In this document: piece after piece, positions 16,980 to 25,500 of the stretch
Position numbering within the stretch: the stretch's first letter is position 1
Layout of the letters: every line of letters begins with the position of its first letter
Source: Brevibacterium permense
Lineage (GTDB): Bacteria > Actinomycetota > Actinomycetes > Actinomycetales > Brevibacteriaceae
Assembly (NCBI RefSeq): GCF_025506275.1
Contig: NZ_QYCP01000093.1
Coordinates: 1 to 64,000, forward strand
DNA: 64,000 bases
Reading direction: 5' to 3'
Translations under genes and position numbers: made by a program
Notes under the pieces: model-generated
What the model saw: the letters and a program-made list of their open reading frames with translations, nothing else
Database searches by the model: none
What the model was told of the DNA's origin: nothing

Positions 16980-17435
16980 TCAGTCCTCGAAGCTGATCCT
17001 GTGCACGGCATTGGGAGTGCCCCACTCGTTATCGGGGTTGGAGACTGCCTCGGTGGGCAGTCCGAGCGACATCTTCTCGCCAGTGACGGTGTTCTCATAG
17101 TCGACATAAGTCGTGCCGGCGGCACCTTCTCCGCCGACGCGATCCCAGTGGGTGACTTCGTCGTCGCTATGTGACTGCAGCTCTTCAGCGACCTTGGTCG
17201 AGGCGAAAGCCTCAACCCGGTCCGTATCGCCCTTTCCCCAGGCTCGGACGAGTTCGTCGGCGTATTTGACCGGATCGGTCGGGTGGTACACGGACTGCGT
17301 GTCGACGTCCGAAGCAGCTGACTGGGTCGATGTTTCGGCGGCCATGGCTGGTCCTGTCGCGAGTCCGAGGCCGGCGAGTCCGGCGACGGCGGCGATTCCG
17401 ATGGCTGCTGTGCGGTTGCGAACGGTGTGCTTCAT
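16980..17435 (-). CDS. Secreted protein of unknown function
   Basis: A 151-residue exported protein. The N terminus MKHTVRNR, a hydrophobic run (about residues 10-30) and the cleavage motif GPAMAAE form a clear Sec signal peptide. The mature part (about 120 residues) is acidic, rich in Asp, Glu and Thr, and has no membrane segment. It includes DPVKYADELVRAWGKGDTDR and DYENTVTGEKMSLGL. That pattern resembles small secreted NTF2-like or SnoaL-like proteins of Actinobacteria, but I cannot assign a function. ATG 17435 has GAGAGGA upstream; the longer frame would bury the signal peptide. No partner gene is adjacent. Confidence 0.75.
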   Translation of the reverse strand: MKHTVRNRTAAIGIAAVAGLAGLGLATGPAMAAETSTQSAASDVDTQSVYHPTDPVKYADELVRAWGKGDTDRVEAFASTKVAEELQSHSDDEVTHWDRVGGEGAAGTTYVDYENTVTGEKMSLGLPTEAVSNPDNEWGTPNAVHRISFED

Positions 17436-17804
17436 TGTGGCTGATCCTCTCGTCGTGTCAGCCGCAGCGACGTGTGTGTCGCTGTCAGGCGGCATGTCAT
17501 TGACGGGGAACAGTATTTCGACCAGGACTGAAGGCACGACAACGGTCGCTGAGAACCGACTTGGAGCCGGTCACAGTCCGAGAACAGGCCTATTGCAGTC
17601 GTGCGGCAGCCACCGTTACACGGCGACAGATCGACTGTCGACAGTGAGAAAGCGTACTGATGATGCGCACATTTGCGACAATCCTGCTTGAGCAGCGATA
17701 CGTGATCGTAATCTGCCTTCAGGGTCTGCCGCGACCTCGCATGGCGAGTCGCATCGAAGTGCACTGCCGAGGCGCATCAGAGCAATTCGGCGTCACCCGG
17801 CGCC
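17436..17804. other. 369-nt gene-free region
   Basis: No credible gene. It holds the promoter side of the secreted-protein gene and a stem-loop with perfect arms CAGCGAC/GTCGCTG (17465-17484) in its probable 5' leader. A 12-bp palindrome ACTGTCGACAGT lies at 17634-17645. Function of either is unknown. Confidence 0.5.
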
Positions 17805-19445
17805 TTACTCGAGCACCCCGTCGACGAGGGTCCGTGCATCGTGCTGGACCTGGCGCAGGTGGTCTTCGTCGCGCAGGGATTCCGCGTAGATCTTGTATAT
17901 GTCCTCGGTGCCGGAGGGCCGCACGGCGAACCACGCATTGTCAGTGGTGACCTTGAGGCCGCCGATGGGGGCATTGTTGCCCGGCGCCGAGGTGAGCACC
18001 GCCTTCACGGGCTCACCGCCGACGGTCTTTGCGCTCACTTGAGATGCGTCAAGGGTCCCCAGCCGTTGCTTCTGTGCACGCGTCGCCGGTGCATCTTGGC
18101 GGACGTAGGCGCTGGTGCCGTGGTTCGCGGCCAGTCCTGCGTAGCGCTGCGACGGAGTCCGCCCGGTCTTCGCCGTCATCTCGGCTGCGAGGAGGGCGAG
18201 GATGATGCCGTCCTTGTCGGTCGACCACACCTTGCCGTCCCGACGCAGGAACGATGCGCCGGCCGATTCTTCACCACCGAAAGCTAAAGTCGAATCGAGC
18301 AGGCCGGGAACGAACCATTTGAAGCCGACGGGCACCTCGAAGAGGGTGCGGTTGTGAGCAGTGACAATGCGATCGACGATCGACGAGGTGACCAGAGTCT
18401 TGCCGATCGCGGCGTCCTTCGGCCAGTCGGTGCGGTTCTCGAGCAGGTAGTCGATGGCCGCCGCCAGATAGTGATTGGGGTTCATCAGGCCAGCATCGGG
18501 GGTGACGATGCCGTGACGGTCGGCATCGGCGTCGTTGCCGGTGGCGATGTCGAAGTCATTGCGCGAGGCGATGAGGCCGGCCATCGCATAGGGAGAGGAA
18601 CAGTCCATGCGGATGTTCTCGTCCCAATCCAATGTCATGAACGACCATGTGGGGTCGACGTCCGGATGGACGACGTCGAGGTTGAGGTCGTAGTCCTCGG
18701 CGATCGCAGCCCAGTAGTCGACGCTGGCTCCGCCGAGCGGATCGGCGCCGATCTTCAGCCCGGAGCTGCGGATGACATCGAGGTCGATGACCGACTCGAG
18801 GTCGTCGACGTAGTTCGAGACGTAGTCGAAGTTCTCCGTGTTCTCCAGATGGAATGCCCGCTGGAAGGGGGTGCGTGGGATCTTCTCCCACCCTTCGGAA
18901 AGGTAGGTGTTGGCGCGTTCGGCGATCCAGGCCGTCGTCTCGGCGCCGGCGGGTCCGCCGTGTGGCGGGTTGTATTTGATGCCGCCGTCGGCGGGCGGAT
19001 TGTGGCTGGGAGTGACGATGATGCCGTCGGCCTGTGCATCGTCGCGCGACTTCCCGGCGTTGAATCCGAGGATCGCGTGGGAGACGGCAGGGGTCGGGGT
19101 GAAGCCGTCACGCTCGTCGATGAGCGCCGGGACCTCGGCGGCGGCGAGCACCTCGAGGACCGTGAGGAACGCGGGTTCACTGAGCGCGTGCGTGTCACGG
19201 CCGAGGAAGATCGGCCCACGAATGCCTTTGTCGCGGCGGAAGTCGACGATCGCTGCGGTGATGGCCGCGATGTGTGCCTCGTTGAAGGAGCGGTTGAAGC
19301 TCGAACCGCGGTGGCCGGAGGTCCCGAAGCTCACTGCTTGCGAAGGCACCGAAGGGTCCGGAACCAAGTCGTGATAGGAATCGAGAAGGGCAGGGACGTC
19401 AACGAGATCCTTGTCCTGGGCCAACTGGCCGGCGCGTGTTGTCAT
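17805..19445 (-). CDS. pgm: Phosphoglucomutase (alpha-D-glucose phosphate-specific)
   Basis: A 546-residue cytosolic enzyme interconverting glucose 1-phosphate and glucose 6-phosphate, which links glycolysis to glycogen and cell-wall sugar nucleotides. The length equals Escherichia coli Pgm. The motif FGTSGHRGSSF is near residue 40. The phosphoserine loop is TPSHNPPADGGIKYNPPHGG with Ser147 as the phosphorylated residue. The Mg2+ loop is DADADRHG (305-312), followed by GFKWF and GGEESAGASFLRRDGK, and the phosphate-binding VRPSGTEDIYKIYAES is at the C terminus. All key residues are present. It stands alone. Confidence 0.96.
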   Translation of the reverse strand: MTTRAGQLAQDKDLVDVPALLDSYHDLVPDPSVPSQAVSFGTSGHRGSSFNRSFNEAHIAAITAAIVDFRRDKGIRGPIFLGRDTHALSEPAFLTVLEVLAAAEVPALIDERDGFTPTPAVSHAILGFNAGKSRDDAQADGIIVTPSHNPPADGGIKYNPPHGGPAGAETTAWIAERANTYLSEGWEKIPRTPFQRAFHLENTENFDYVSNYVDDLESVIDLDVIRSSGLKIGADPLGGASVDYWAAIAEDYDLNLDVVHPDVDPTWSFMTLDWDENIRMDCSSPYAMAGLIASRNDFDIATGNDADADRHGIVTPDAGLMNPNHYLAAAIDYLLENRTDWPKDAAIGKTLVTSSIVDRIVTAHNRTLFEVPVGFKWFVPGLLDSTLAFGGEESAGASFLRRDGKVWSTDKDGIILALLAAEMTAKTGRTPSQRYAGLAANHGTSAYVRQDAPATRAQKQRLGTLDASQVSAKTVGGEPVKAVLTSAPGNNAPIGGLKVTTDNAWFAVRPSGTEDIYKIYAESLRDEDHLRQVQHDARTLVDGVLE

Positions 19446-19564
19446 TCTTCTACCTAATCAAATGACAGCGGCTGCGCACAGTTGTGTCCACGGAGTTCTT
19501 GCATCGTGGACTTCGGCGGCTCCTCGGCGCGAGATCTCGCCGCCCCGCTCAACCGGGTGCCACC

Positions 19565-19858
19565 TCAGTCCGGCGGCTCCACGGAGTCATCTTCCTCTTC
19601 CTTCGTGTCTCCGCCGCTGATATCTCGGTCGTTGACGGGGGAGGACCCTTCAGCTTCGGCCTGGACGTCCTCTGGATCCCGCTCGATCGGAACGTCGTGC
19701 TCGGCAGCGATCCGCTCGAGCGTCTCCTCAGGAGTCTGAGAACTGCCTTCGGCGTCGGTATCGGCACCGACTCCGACGACGGTCGTCTCGATCTCCTGTT
19801 CGTCGTCGAGCTGCTCGTCTGCTGCGTTCTCCGGGAGGTTCTTCTTCTCGTCATTCAC
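19565..19858 (-). CDS. Small highly acidic protein of unknown function
   Basis: A 97-residue protein made almost entirely of Glu, Asp, Pro, Thr and Gln, with no hydrophobic segment and no recognisable domain; it is predicted to be disordered. GTG 19858 has a good AAAGGAGA site upstream and starts NDEKKNLPENAADEQ. The frame remains open further upstream without a better start. The repeated xEETLERIAAEHDVPIERDPED segment could form a short helix. No function can be assigned. Confidence 0.6.
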   Translation of the reverse strand: MNDEKKNLPENAADEQLDDEQEIETTVVGVGADTDAEGSSQTPEETLERIAAEHDVPIERDPEDVQAEAEGSSPVNDRDISGGDTKEEEDDSVEPPD

Positions 19859-20099
19859 GACTTGTCTCCTTTCGGAGTCGAACTCGCTCACGCCATTCGG
19901 CGGAGGGTCGCGGATCACGAACGGCACGTCGGTGATCCGTGGTGCCGACGGTAGACCCATCGTGGAAGCGGGGCAAGGGGGCTCGGCCTCCGCGGCTCAC
20001 CCGTGGCGAGGCCTGCCGGCTCGCCTCGGCGGTCGCATGACACGGCCGCCGTCCGGGAATTTCGGTGATCATCCCTGGTCAGAGACCTATGCGGCATGA

Positions 20100-20127
20100 T
20101 ATCCCTGGGATAGAGTGAAATCACTCT
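20100..20127. promoter_or_regulatory. Two adjacent perfect palindromes upstream of glutaminase
   Basis: TATCCCTGGGATA (20100-20112) is a perfect dyad around a single T. It abuts AGAGTGAAATCACTCT (20112-20127), a second perfect dyad. Both lie 50-75 nt before the glutaminase start and are good operator candidates. The rest of the gap (19859-20176) shows nothing else. Confidence 0.5.
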
Positions 20128-20176
20128 GCGGACGGGCGCCGAGGGCTGCCACACACGAACGAGACGAGGATCAGAG

Positions 20177-21193
20177 ATGGCCGGGCCTGACGAAGAGTCG
20201 GTCAGACAGCGCGCTTCCACCGGCGGACTGCCCTCCGACAGCTTCATCGATTCGACACTGGCTGACATCCACACACGATACCGGGGGCTCGACGACGGTG
20301 AGGTCGCCGACTACATCCCGGTCCTCGCCGAGGCGGACCCCGATTGGTTCGGGCTCAGTCTCATCGAATCGGCCGGGGCCGTGCACGAGGCCGGAGACGT
20401 CGATATCGAGTTCTCCATCCAGTCCATCTCCAAGGCCTTCGTCTTCGCGCTCGTCTGTCAGTCCCGCAGCTCCGAACTCGTCCATGAACGCGTCGGCGTC
20501 AACAACACCGGGCTCGCCTTCAACTCGGTGATGGCGATCGAACTCAACGACGGCAAACCGCTGAACTCGATGGTCAACGCCGGCGCCATCGCCACGACCG
20601 CACTCATGCCCGGGGCCACCTCGGCGGAAAAATGGGAGAACATTCGAACCGGGCTCTCCCGTTTCGCTGGTCGGCCGCTTCGCCTCGACGGTCGCGTGTA
20701 CGAATCGGAGATGAAGACGAATCAGCGCAACAAGGCGCTGGCTCGACTGCTCGAGAGCTATGGGCGGATCATCACGGATCCGCTCGACACTGTCGACATC
20801 TATACCCGGCAGTGTTCACTGCTGGTCACCGCGCACGACCTCGCGGTGATGGGAGCGACCCTCGCCGACGGTGGGATCAATCCGCTGACCGGTCGGCAGG
20901 TCGTCTCCGCCGAGGTGGCCCGTGACACGCTCGCGCTCCTCGCCTCATGCGGAATGTACGAGAACAGCGGCGAGTGGCTCTTCGAGATCGGGCTGCCAGC
21001 CAAGTCCGGGGTGTCCGGCGGCATCGTCGCCATCGCCCCGGGTAAGGGTGCGCTGGGCACGTTCTCGCCGAGGCTGGACTCCGCGGGCAACAGCGTGCGC
21101 GGTCAGCGCGCGTGCTTTCACATCTCCCGGGTTCTGGGCATGAACCTCTTCGCATCGAACGCGGCCGTCGAACGCCCGCGGAAAGGACAATGA
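20177..21193 (+). CDS. glsA: Glutaminase
   Basis: A 338-residue serine-dependent glutaminase that hydrolyses glutamine to glutamate and ammonia. It has the beta-lactamase-like fold with the SxxK catalytic dyad (Ser83 and Lys86 in IQSISKAF). Further family motifs are NAGAIATT, EMKTNQRNKALA, YTRQCSLLVTAHDLAVMGATLADGG and PAKSGVSGGI. The length suits a single-domain glutaminase; there is no STAS or ankyrin extension. The ATG at 20177 has GACGAGGATCAGAG upstream. The downstream MFS gene overlaps its stop by ATGA, so the two are co-translated. Confidence 0.94.
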   Translation: MAGPDEESVRQRASTGGLPSDSFIDSTLADIHTRYRGLDDGEVADYIPVLAEADPDWFGLSLIESAGAVHEAGDVDIEFSIQSISKAFVFALVCQSRSSELVHERVGVNNTGLAFNSVMAIELNDGKPLNSMVNAGAIATTALMPGATSAEKWENIRTGLSRFAGRPLRLDGRVYESEMKTNQRNKALARLLESYGRIITDPLDTVDIYTRQCSLLVTAHDLAVMGATLADGGINPLTGRQVVSAEVARDTLALLASCGMYENSGEWLFEIGLPAKSGVSGGIVAIAPGKGALGTFSPRLDSAGNSVRGQRACFHISRVLGMNLFASNAAVERPRKGQ

Positions 21194-22848
21194 TGAGCGC
21201 CGAAACTGCAGCGAACGACGTCGCCGAGGAGCGCAGATCCTGGGCACCGATGATCGGACTCTTCCTCGCCCAGGTCCTCATGTCGTTCAACGTCGCCGCT
21301 CTGCCGATCTCGCTCGGCGGAATGGTCGAGGACTTCGGTGTTCCGCCCACGGTCGCTTCGTCGACGATCGTCGTCTACGGCCTTGCTGTGGCCGCGCTCG
21401 TGATGACCGGTGCGAAGCTGGGACAGCGGATCGGCTGGGTGCTCATCTTCCGCGTCGTCCTCGTCGTCTTCGCGGCCTCCTCGCTGCTCATGATCTTCTC
21501 CCGCACCGTGACCTGGGTGATCACCGGTCAGCTGCTCGCCGGTGCCGCTGCCGCGATCATCGTGCCCGCCCTGGTCGCGCTCATCGCCGAGAACTATCGC
21601 GGTGCCCAACAGGCGGCGGCGGTCGGCTCGCTCGGGTCGGCACGGGCCTTCTCCGGGATGAGTGCTTTTCTCATCGGCGGCACCCTCGGCACGTTCGTCG
21701 GATGGCGGCCGATCTTCTTCATCACGCTGGGCCTGGCCGTCATCGTCTTCGCGCTGACATTCACGTTGAAGTCGGACAAGGGTGATCCCTCGATTCGAAT
21801 CGACCTCGTCGCCTCGGCGCTCATCGGTGCTGCGGTCGTGCTGTTGACGATGGGGTTCAACAACCTCAACGGGTGGGGAATCGTCCGCGCCGAGGATGGG
21901 GCACCGTTCTCGATCGCGGGGCTGTCCCCGGCACCGGTATTCATCGTCGTCGGCGTCGTTCTCGGGCAGCTGTTCTTCGTCTGGACGAAGCGGCGAAAGG
22001 CGGCAGGCAAGGTGCCGCTCGTCGACATCAGCGTACTCGGCAGACCCAGCGAACGGGCCGCCGTCTACGCGATGTTCGTCATCGTCGCGATGGAGGCGGC
22101 GGTGAACTTCACGGTGCCTACCTACATCCAGGTCGTCCAGGGGCGCACCCCCTTCGACACCTCGTTGGCGATGCTGCCGTTCAACCTCACGGTCTTCGTC
22201 ACCGCGACCCTCATCGTCCGCTTCTACAAGCGCTATTCTCCTCGCACCATCGCGCTGTTCTCCTTCGGTCTGACGACGGCGGCACTCGTCTGGCTGGCCT
22301 TCGTCGTGACGAACAATTGGGAGACTCTGCCGACGATCCTCGGTCTCATCGTCTTCGGCATCGGCCAGGGCGCGTTGGTGACACTGGTGTTCAATGTCCT
22401 GGTCACGGCCGCGCCGAAGCACCTGGCCGGTGACGTCGGTTCGATCCGCGGCACCGCACAGAACCTCGCATCGGCTGTCGGCACAGCGGTGATGGGAGCG
22501 CTGCTGGTCACGGTGCTCTCGGCTGGTCTGGCATCTGCTGCCGACGACCATCCCGATCTGCCGCCGGAACTCGTTGAACAGGTCGATCTCGACAATGCGA
22601 ACTTCGTGAGCAACGACGAACTGCGAGAGGTCCTCGCCGGGACGACGGCGACACCGGAGCAGGTCGAGCATGCCGTCGAGCTGAATTCTCAGCAGCGACT
22701 GCGCACGCTCAAGCTCGGCTTCCTCATCCTCGCCGGCATCAGCCTGATCGCAGCGGTGCCGGCCTCCCGCTTGCCGAAGTACCGGCCCGACGAGATTCCT
22801 GATTCCGCCGAGGCGGCTGCGTCAGGAAAGACCGACCTGACCGAGTGA
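21190..22848 (+). CDS. MFS transporter, DHA2-like (14 helices)
   Basis: A 552-residue permease with about 14 predicted helices, the count typical of the DHA2 drug:H+ antiporters. Recognisable parts are helix 1 FLAQVLMSFNVAALPISLGG, the GAAAAIIVPALVALIAENY segment and GSLGSARAFSGMSAFLIGG near motif C. A large extracytoplasmic loop lies near residues 455-495 (DDHPDLPPELVEQ). ATG 21190 overlaps the glutaminase stop; the longer frame inside glsA is not needed. Coupling to glutaminase suggests amino-acid or ammonium-linked export, but this is a guess. Confidence 0.85.
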   Translation: MMSAETAANDVAEERRSWAPMIGLFLAQVLMSFNVAALPISLGGMVEDFGVPPTVASSTIVVYGLAVAALVMTGAKLGQRIGWVLIFRVVLVVFAASSLLMIFSRTVTWVITGQLLAGAAAAIIVPALVALIAENYRGAQQAAAVGSLGSARAFSGMSAFLIGGTLGTFVGWRPIFFITLGLAVIVFALTFTLKSDKGDPSIRIDLVASALIGAAVVLLTMGFNNLNGWGIVRAEDGAPFSIAGLSPAPVFIVVGVVLGQLFFVWTKRRKAAGKVPLVDISVLGRPSERAAVYAMFVIVAMEAAVNFTVPTYIQVVQGRTPFDTSLAMLPFNLTVFVTATLIVRFYKRYSPRTIALFSFGLTTAALVWLAFVVTNNWETLPTILGLIVFGIGQGALVTLVFNVLVTAAPKHLAGDVGSIRGTAQNLASAVGTAVMGALLVTVLSAGLASAADDHPDLPPELVEQVDLDNANFVSNDELREVLAGTTATPEQVEHAVELNSQQRLRTLKLGFLILAGISLIAAVPASRLPKYRPDEIPDSAEAAASGKTDLTE

Positions 22849-22900
22849 GATGATCCGGCCAGAGAGAACCAGATCTGTCAGGCGGAATGAGCCTTGCTGC

Positions 22901-23230
22901 TCACTTCACCCAGGGGTCTTCGCCGGTCTCGGAGACGATCGGCTTACCGTTGTCGATGTTCCATGAGCCCATTCCGCCGTCGACGTTGAATGCGTCGAAG
23001 CCGTTCTGGTTGAGCCAGGCCACGGCTCGGTTCGAACGCCCGCCGGTGCGGCAGATGACGTACATGTCGTCATCGAGAGGAAGGTCGTCCAAGCGTGTGG
23101 GCAGTTCGCCCAGCGGTACATGGATCGCGCCCTCGATGTGCCCGGCATCCCATTCGTCATCCTCACGGACGTCGATGATGGCGGCCCCTTCGGGGATGTC
23201 GTTGACGGTGACGGTCGTTTCTTCATCCAT
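22901..23230 (-). CDS. Rhodanese-domain protein
   Basis: A 109-residue, single rhodanese domain with the active-site loop CRTGGRS (catalytic Cys60) and the usual IIDVREDDEWDAGHIEGAIHVPL leader motif and WLNQNGFDAFNVDGGMGSW. Such proteins bind persulfide sulfur in sulfur trafficking or detoxification. ATG 23230 was chosen because it begins at the conserved domain; the frame upstream has no family support. It converges with the glutaminase/MFS pair and is followed on the same strand upstream by a LysR gene. Confidence 0.87.
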   Translation of the reverse strand: MDEETTVTVNDIPEGAAIIDVREDDEWDAGHIEGAIHVPLGELPTRLDDLPLDDDMYVICRTGGRSNRAVAWLNQNGFDAFNVDGGMGSWNIDNGKPIVSETGEDPWVK

Positions 23231-23326
23231 GACTTCAGTGTAGGCACGAGCACTTCTGCTGTGCACACGGTGCCCAGTTCGTGCACACGGTGCCCAGCTC
23301 ATGAGCCCGCGTCACAGGCGGCGCTC

Positions 23327-24280
23327 CTACCGGTCGCGTTCGGACGAACCGGACTCTGCCGCTCTGGCCAGCTCCTCTCCGGCCCTGCTGAAGACGCCGC
23401 GCATCCATTCGTGTTCGGGATCGTTCTCATGGATCGCGTGCCACCACAGGGCGTTGGCGACCGGGGCCGCGTCGAAGGGCGGACGCAGCACCTGCAGGCC
23501 GCTCCGGTGTTCGGCCCCGCGGGCGAACCCCGCCTGAACCATACCGAGTCGGCTGGTCCCGCGGATGAAGTGCGGCAGAGCCAAGAAGCTCGCGACGATC
23601 GTATCGACCCTCGGCTCGATGCCCATCGTCTCCAGCTGCTTGTTGGCCGAGGTGAATGCGCTCGGCGACTGGTAGGTGAAGACCCACGGGTTCTCGTGGA
23701 GATCCTCGAGGGTGACGGACCCTTGGATCGTGGGGTGCGCGGCGTCGACGAGGACCAGCCAGTCGTCGGTCCACAGATCAGTGTGCCGCAGCCCCTCGAC
23801 GTGTCCATGGGGGATGAGGATCCCATCCGAGGCGCGCAGCTGCGCTGAGTCCTCGACGATGGAGGGCGTATGCAGTTCGAACCGGAACTTCACCCCTGGG
23901 GCACTCTGGTGGGCGATGCGGGATGCCGCCTGTCCGACGGTGGCGAAGGCGTAATCGGAGCCGTAGATCCGAAACTCCCGTTCCGACGTCTCCGGCGCCC
24001 ATTCGGATTGGCTTTCGAAGACGCGACGGAACGAATCGAGCGCCGCCGGAACATGAGCGGACAGCCGACGGGCAAGCGGCGTGAGTTCGCTCGAATTGCC
24101 GTTGCGCACAAGCAGCGGGTCATTGAAATGTCTGCGCAGTTTGGCCAAAGAGGCACTCAGCGCAGGCTGGCTGAGACCCAGACTCTCGGCGGCCCGGGTG
24201 ACATTGCGTTCTGTCAGCAGTGCGTCGAGGGCGACGATGAGGTTGAGGTCGAGTCGGGAGTTGAGCGGAGGTGCGACCAT
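23327..24280 (-). CDS. LysR-family transcriptional regulator
   Basis: A 317-residue LTTR. N-terminal winged helix-turn-helix (about residues 8-65: NVTRAAESLGLSQPALSASL), then a periplasmic-binding-protein-like effector domain. The pattern is closest to the LinR/NodD subgroup. ATG 24280 is preferred over TTG 24292. It is divergent from the ring-cleavage operon starting at 24411 and is almost certainly its regulator, with a perfect dyad between them. The effector would be an aromatic substrate or ring-cleavage intermediate. Confidence 0.9.
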   Translation of the reverse strand: MVAPPLNSRLDLNLIVALDALLTERNVTRAAESLGLSQPALSASLAKLRRHFNDPLLVRNGNSSELTPLARRLSAHVPAALDSFRRVFESQSEWAPETSEREFRIYGSDYAFATVGQAASRIAHQSAPGVKFRFELHTPSIVEDSAQLRASDGILIPHGHVEGLRHTDLWTDDWLVLVDAAHPTIQGSVTLEDLHENPWVFTYQSPSAFTSANKQLETMGIEPRVDTIVASFLALPHFIRGTSRLGMVQAGFARGAEHRSGLQVLRPPFDAAPVANALWWHAIHENDPEHEWMRGVFSRAGEELARAAESGSSERDR

Positions 24281-24314
24281 GTGCCTACTCAAGCATATAA
24301 ACAGTGATGATGCC

Positions 24315-24333
24315 AGAGATAATCTACATCTCT
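24315..24333. promoter_or_regulatory. Candidate LysR-type operator
   Basis: AGAGAT-AATCTAC-ATCTCT is a perfect 6-bp inverted repeat with a 7-nt spacer in the 130-nt divergent gap. A possible -35 (TTGGAC, 24333-24338) abuts it on the operon side. Confidence 0.55.
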
Positions 24334-24410
24334 TGGACTTATGTGAGGTGGCTCATTAACGTGTTCGGTACGCGGCGTAAGCACCAGTCACTTCAACCAA
24401 GGATTCAACG

Positions 24411-25430
24411 ATGATCAAACTGCTCTCACACCTGTCCTATGTCTCGATCACGACTCCGGACGTCCAGGCTTCCGTAGAGTTCTACGAACAGCAGGTCGGA
24501 ATGGAAGTCGTCGACCGCATCGACGGCCGCGTCTACCTGCGCTGCTGGGGCGACTACTACCGCTACAGCCTGGTTATCGTTCCGGGCGATGAACCGGCCC
24601 TGGACACAATGGCGTGGCGCACCACCTCGGCGGAGGCCCTGGACGAAGCCGCCCGTCGCGTCGAAGCCGCCGGAGTCGAAGTCGAATGGTTCGACGGACA
24701 CACTACCGGTCGCTCCTTCCGCTTCACCGGTCCCTGGGGGCATGTGATGACGCTGCACTGGGATGTCGAGCACTACCGAGTGGCCTCGGGCGAGCGTGCC
24801 TCGACGTACCCGGACCGCCCTACACGGCGCAGCCGATTCGCCGGTGCCCCTCGCCAGCTCGACCACGTCACCGTGGCGTGCAGCGACGTGGACGCCTTCG
24901 CCAAGTGGTACAACGACGTGCTCGACTTCCGCATCATGGCCCGCACCGTGCTCGACGAGGCCCCAGTCTCCGTCTTCTCCGTGCTGACGACCAACGAGAA
25001 GTCACACGACCTCGGAGTCGTCCTCGATGGGTCGACCCGTGCCGGCCGCGTCAACCACTTCGCCTTCTGGGTCGACACCCGGGAAGAGCTGCTCATCGCC
25101 GCCGACACGCTGCTCGAGAACGGCGTCGGTATCGAATACGGTCCATCAATCCACGGCATCGGAGAGCAGAACTTCCTCTACTACCGCGATCCGTCGACGA
25201 TGCGCATCGAGCTCAACACCGGCGGTTACCGCAACTACGTCCCCGACTGGGAACCTCAGACCTGGACGCCCTCGCAGGGATCGAACAACTTCTACAAGAA
25301 CGGTGCGATGCCGATGTCGATGACCGAGTCGTTCCCTCCTGCCGACGGCCCCACCGCCACCGAAGAAGGAGTCCCCGAAGAGATCAGGGAAGCCCTCGTC
25401 AACCCCTACGCAGTGCCGGGGCGCGGCTGA
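24411..25430 (+). CDS. Extradiol ring-cleavage dioxygenase (VOC family)
   Basis: A 339-residue type I extradiol dioxygenase that opens a catecholic ring next to the hydroxyls. It is built of two vicinal-oxygen-chelate modules. The C-terminal module carries the Fe(II) triad at His152 (QLDHVTVACSD), His216 (RVNHFAFWV) and Glu267 (MRIELNTGG), very close to the 153/214/265 of catechol 2,3-dioxygenase. The C terminus extends about 45 residues beyond the usual end (QGSNNFYKNGAMPM). It is first in the LysR-controlled operon. Which catechol it cleaves is not determined; the neighbouring decarboxylase-type amidohydrolase hints at a carboxylated one. Confidence 0.9.
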   Translation: MIKLLSHLSYVSITTPDVQASVEFYEQQVGMEVVDRIDGRVYLRCWGDYYRYSLVIVPGDEPALDTMAWRTTSAEALDEAARRVEAAGVEVEWFDGHTTGRSFRFTGPWGHVMTLHWDVEHYRVASGERASTYPDRPTRRSRFAGAPRQLDHVTVACSDVDAFAKWYNDVLDFRIMARTVLDEAPVSVFSVLTTNEKSHDLGVVLDGSTRAGRVNHFAFWVDTREELLIAADTLLENGVGIEYGPSIHGIGEQNFLYYRDPSTMRIELNTGGYRNYVPDWEPQTWTPSQGSNNFYKNGAMPMSMTESFPPADGPTATEEGVPEEIREALVNPYAVPGRG

Positions 25431-25446
25431 ATCGCTGAGGACGCTC

Positions 25447-25458
25447 GCCGAGGCGGCC
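25447..25458 (+). repeat. Intergenic copy of 12-mer GCCGAGGCGGCC
   Basis: Exact copy in the 70-nt gap between two operon genes, in the same orientation as the other intergenic copies. Confidence 0.5.
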
Positions 25459-25500
25459 CCGCCGCCGAATCCATCACCACAGAAGAGAGGGACCACCCCC

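Noticed and set aside
17660..17950. Plus-strand frame of 96 codons in the gap before pgm
   Set aside because: Half of it lies antisense to pgm, no binding site and no family resemblance.
21118..22671. Long minus-strand open frame of 517 codons
   Set aside because: Antisense to the MFS gene; rich in Arg, Asp and Gly from GC-rich codon complement and without family motifs.
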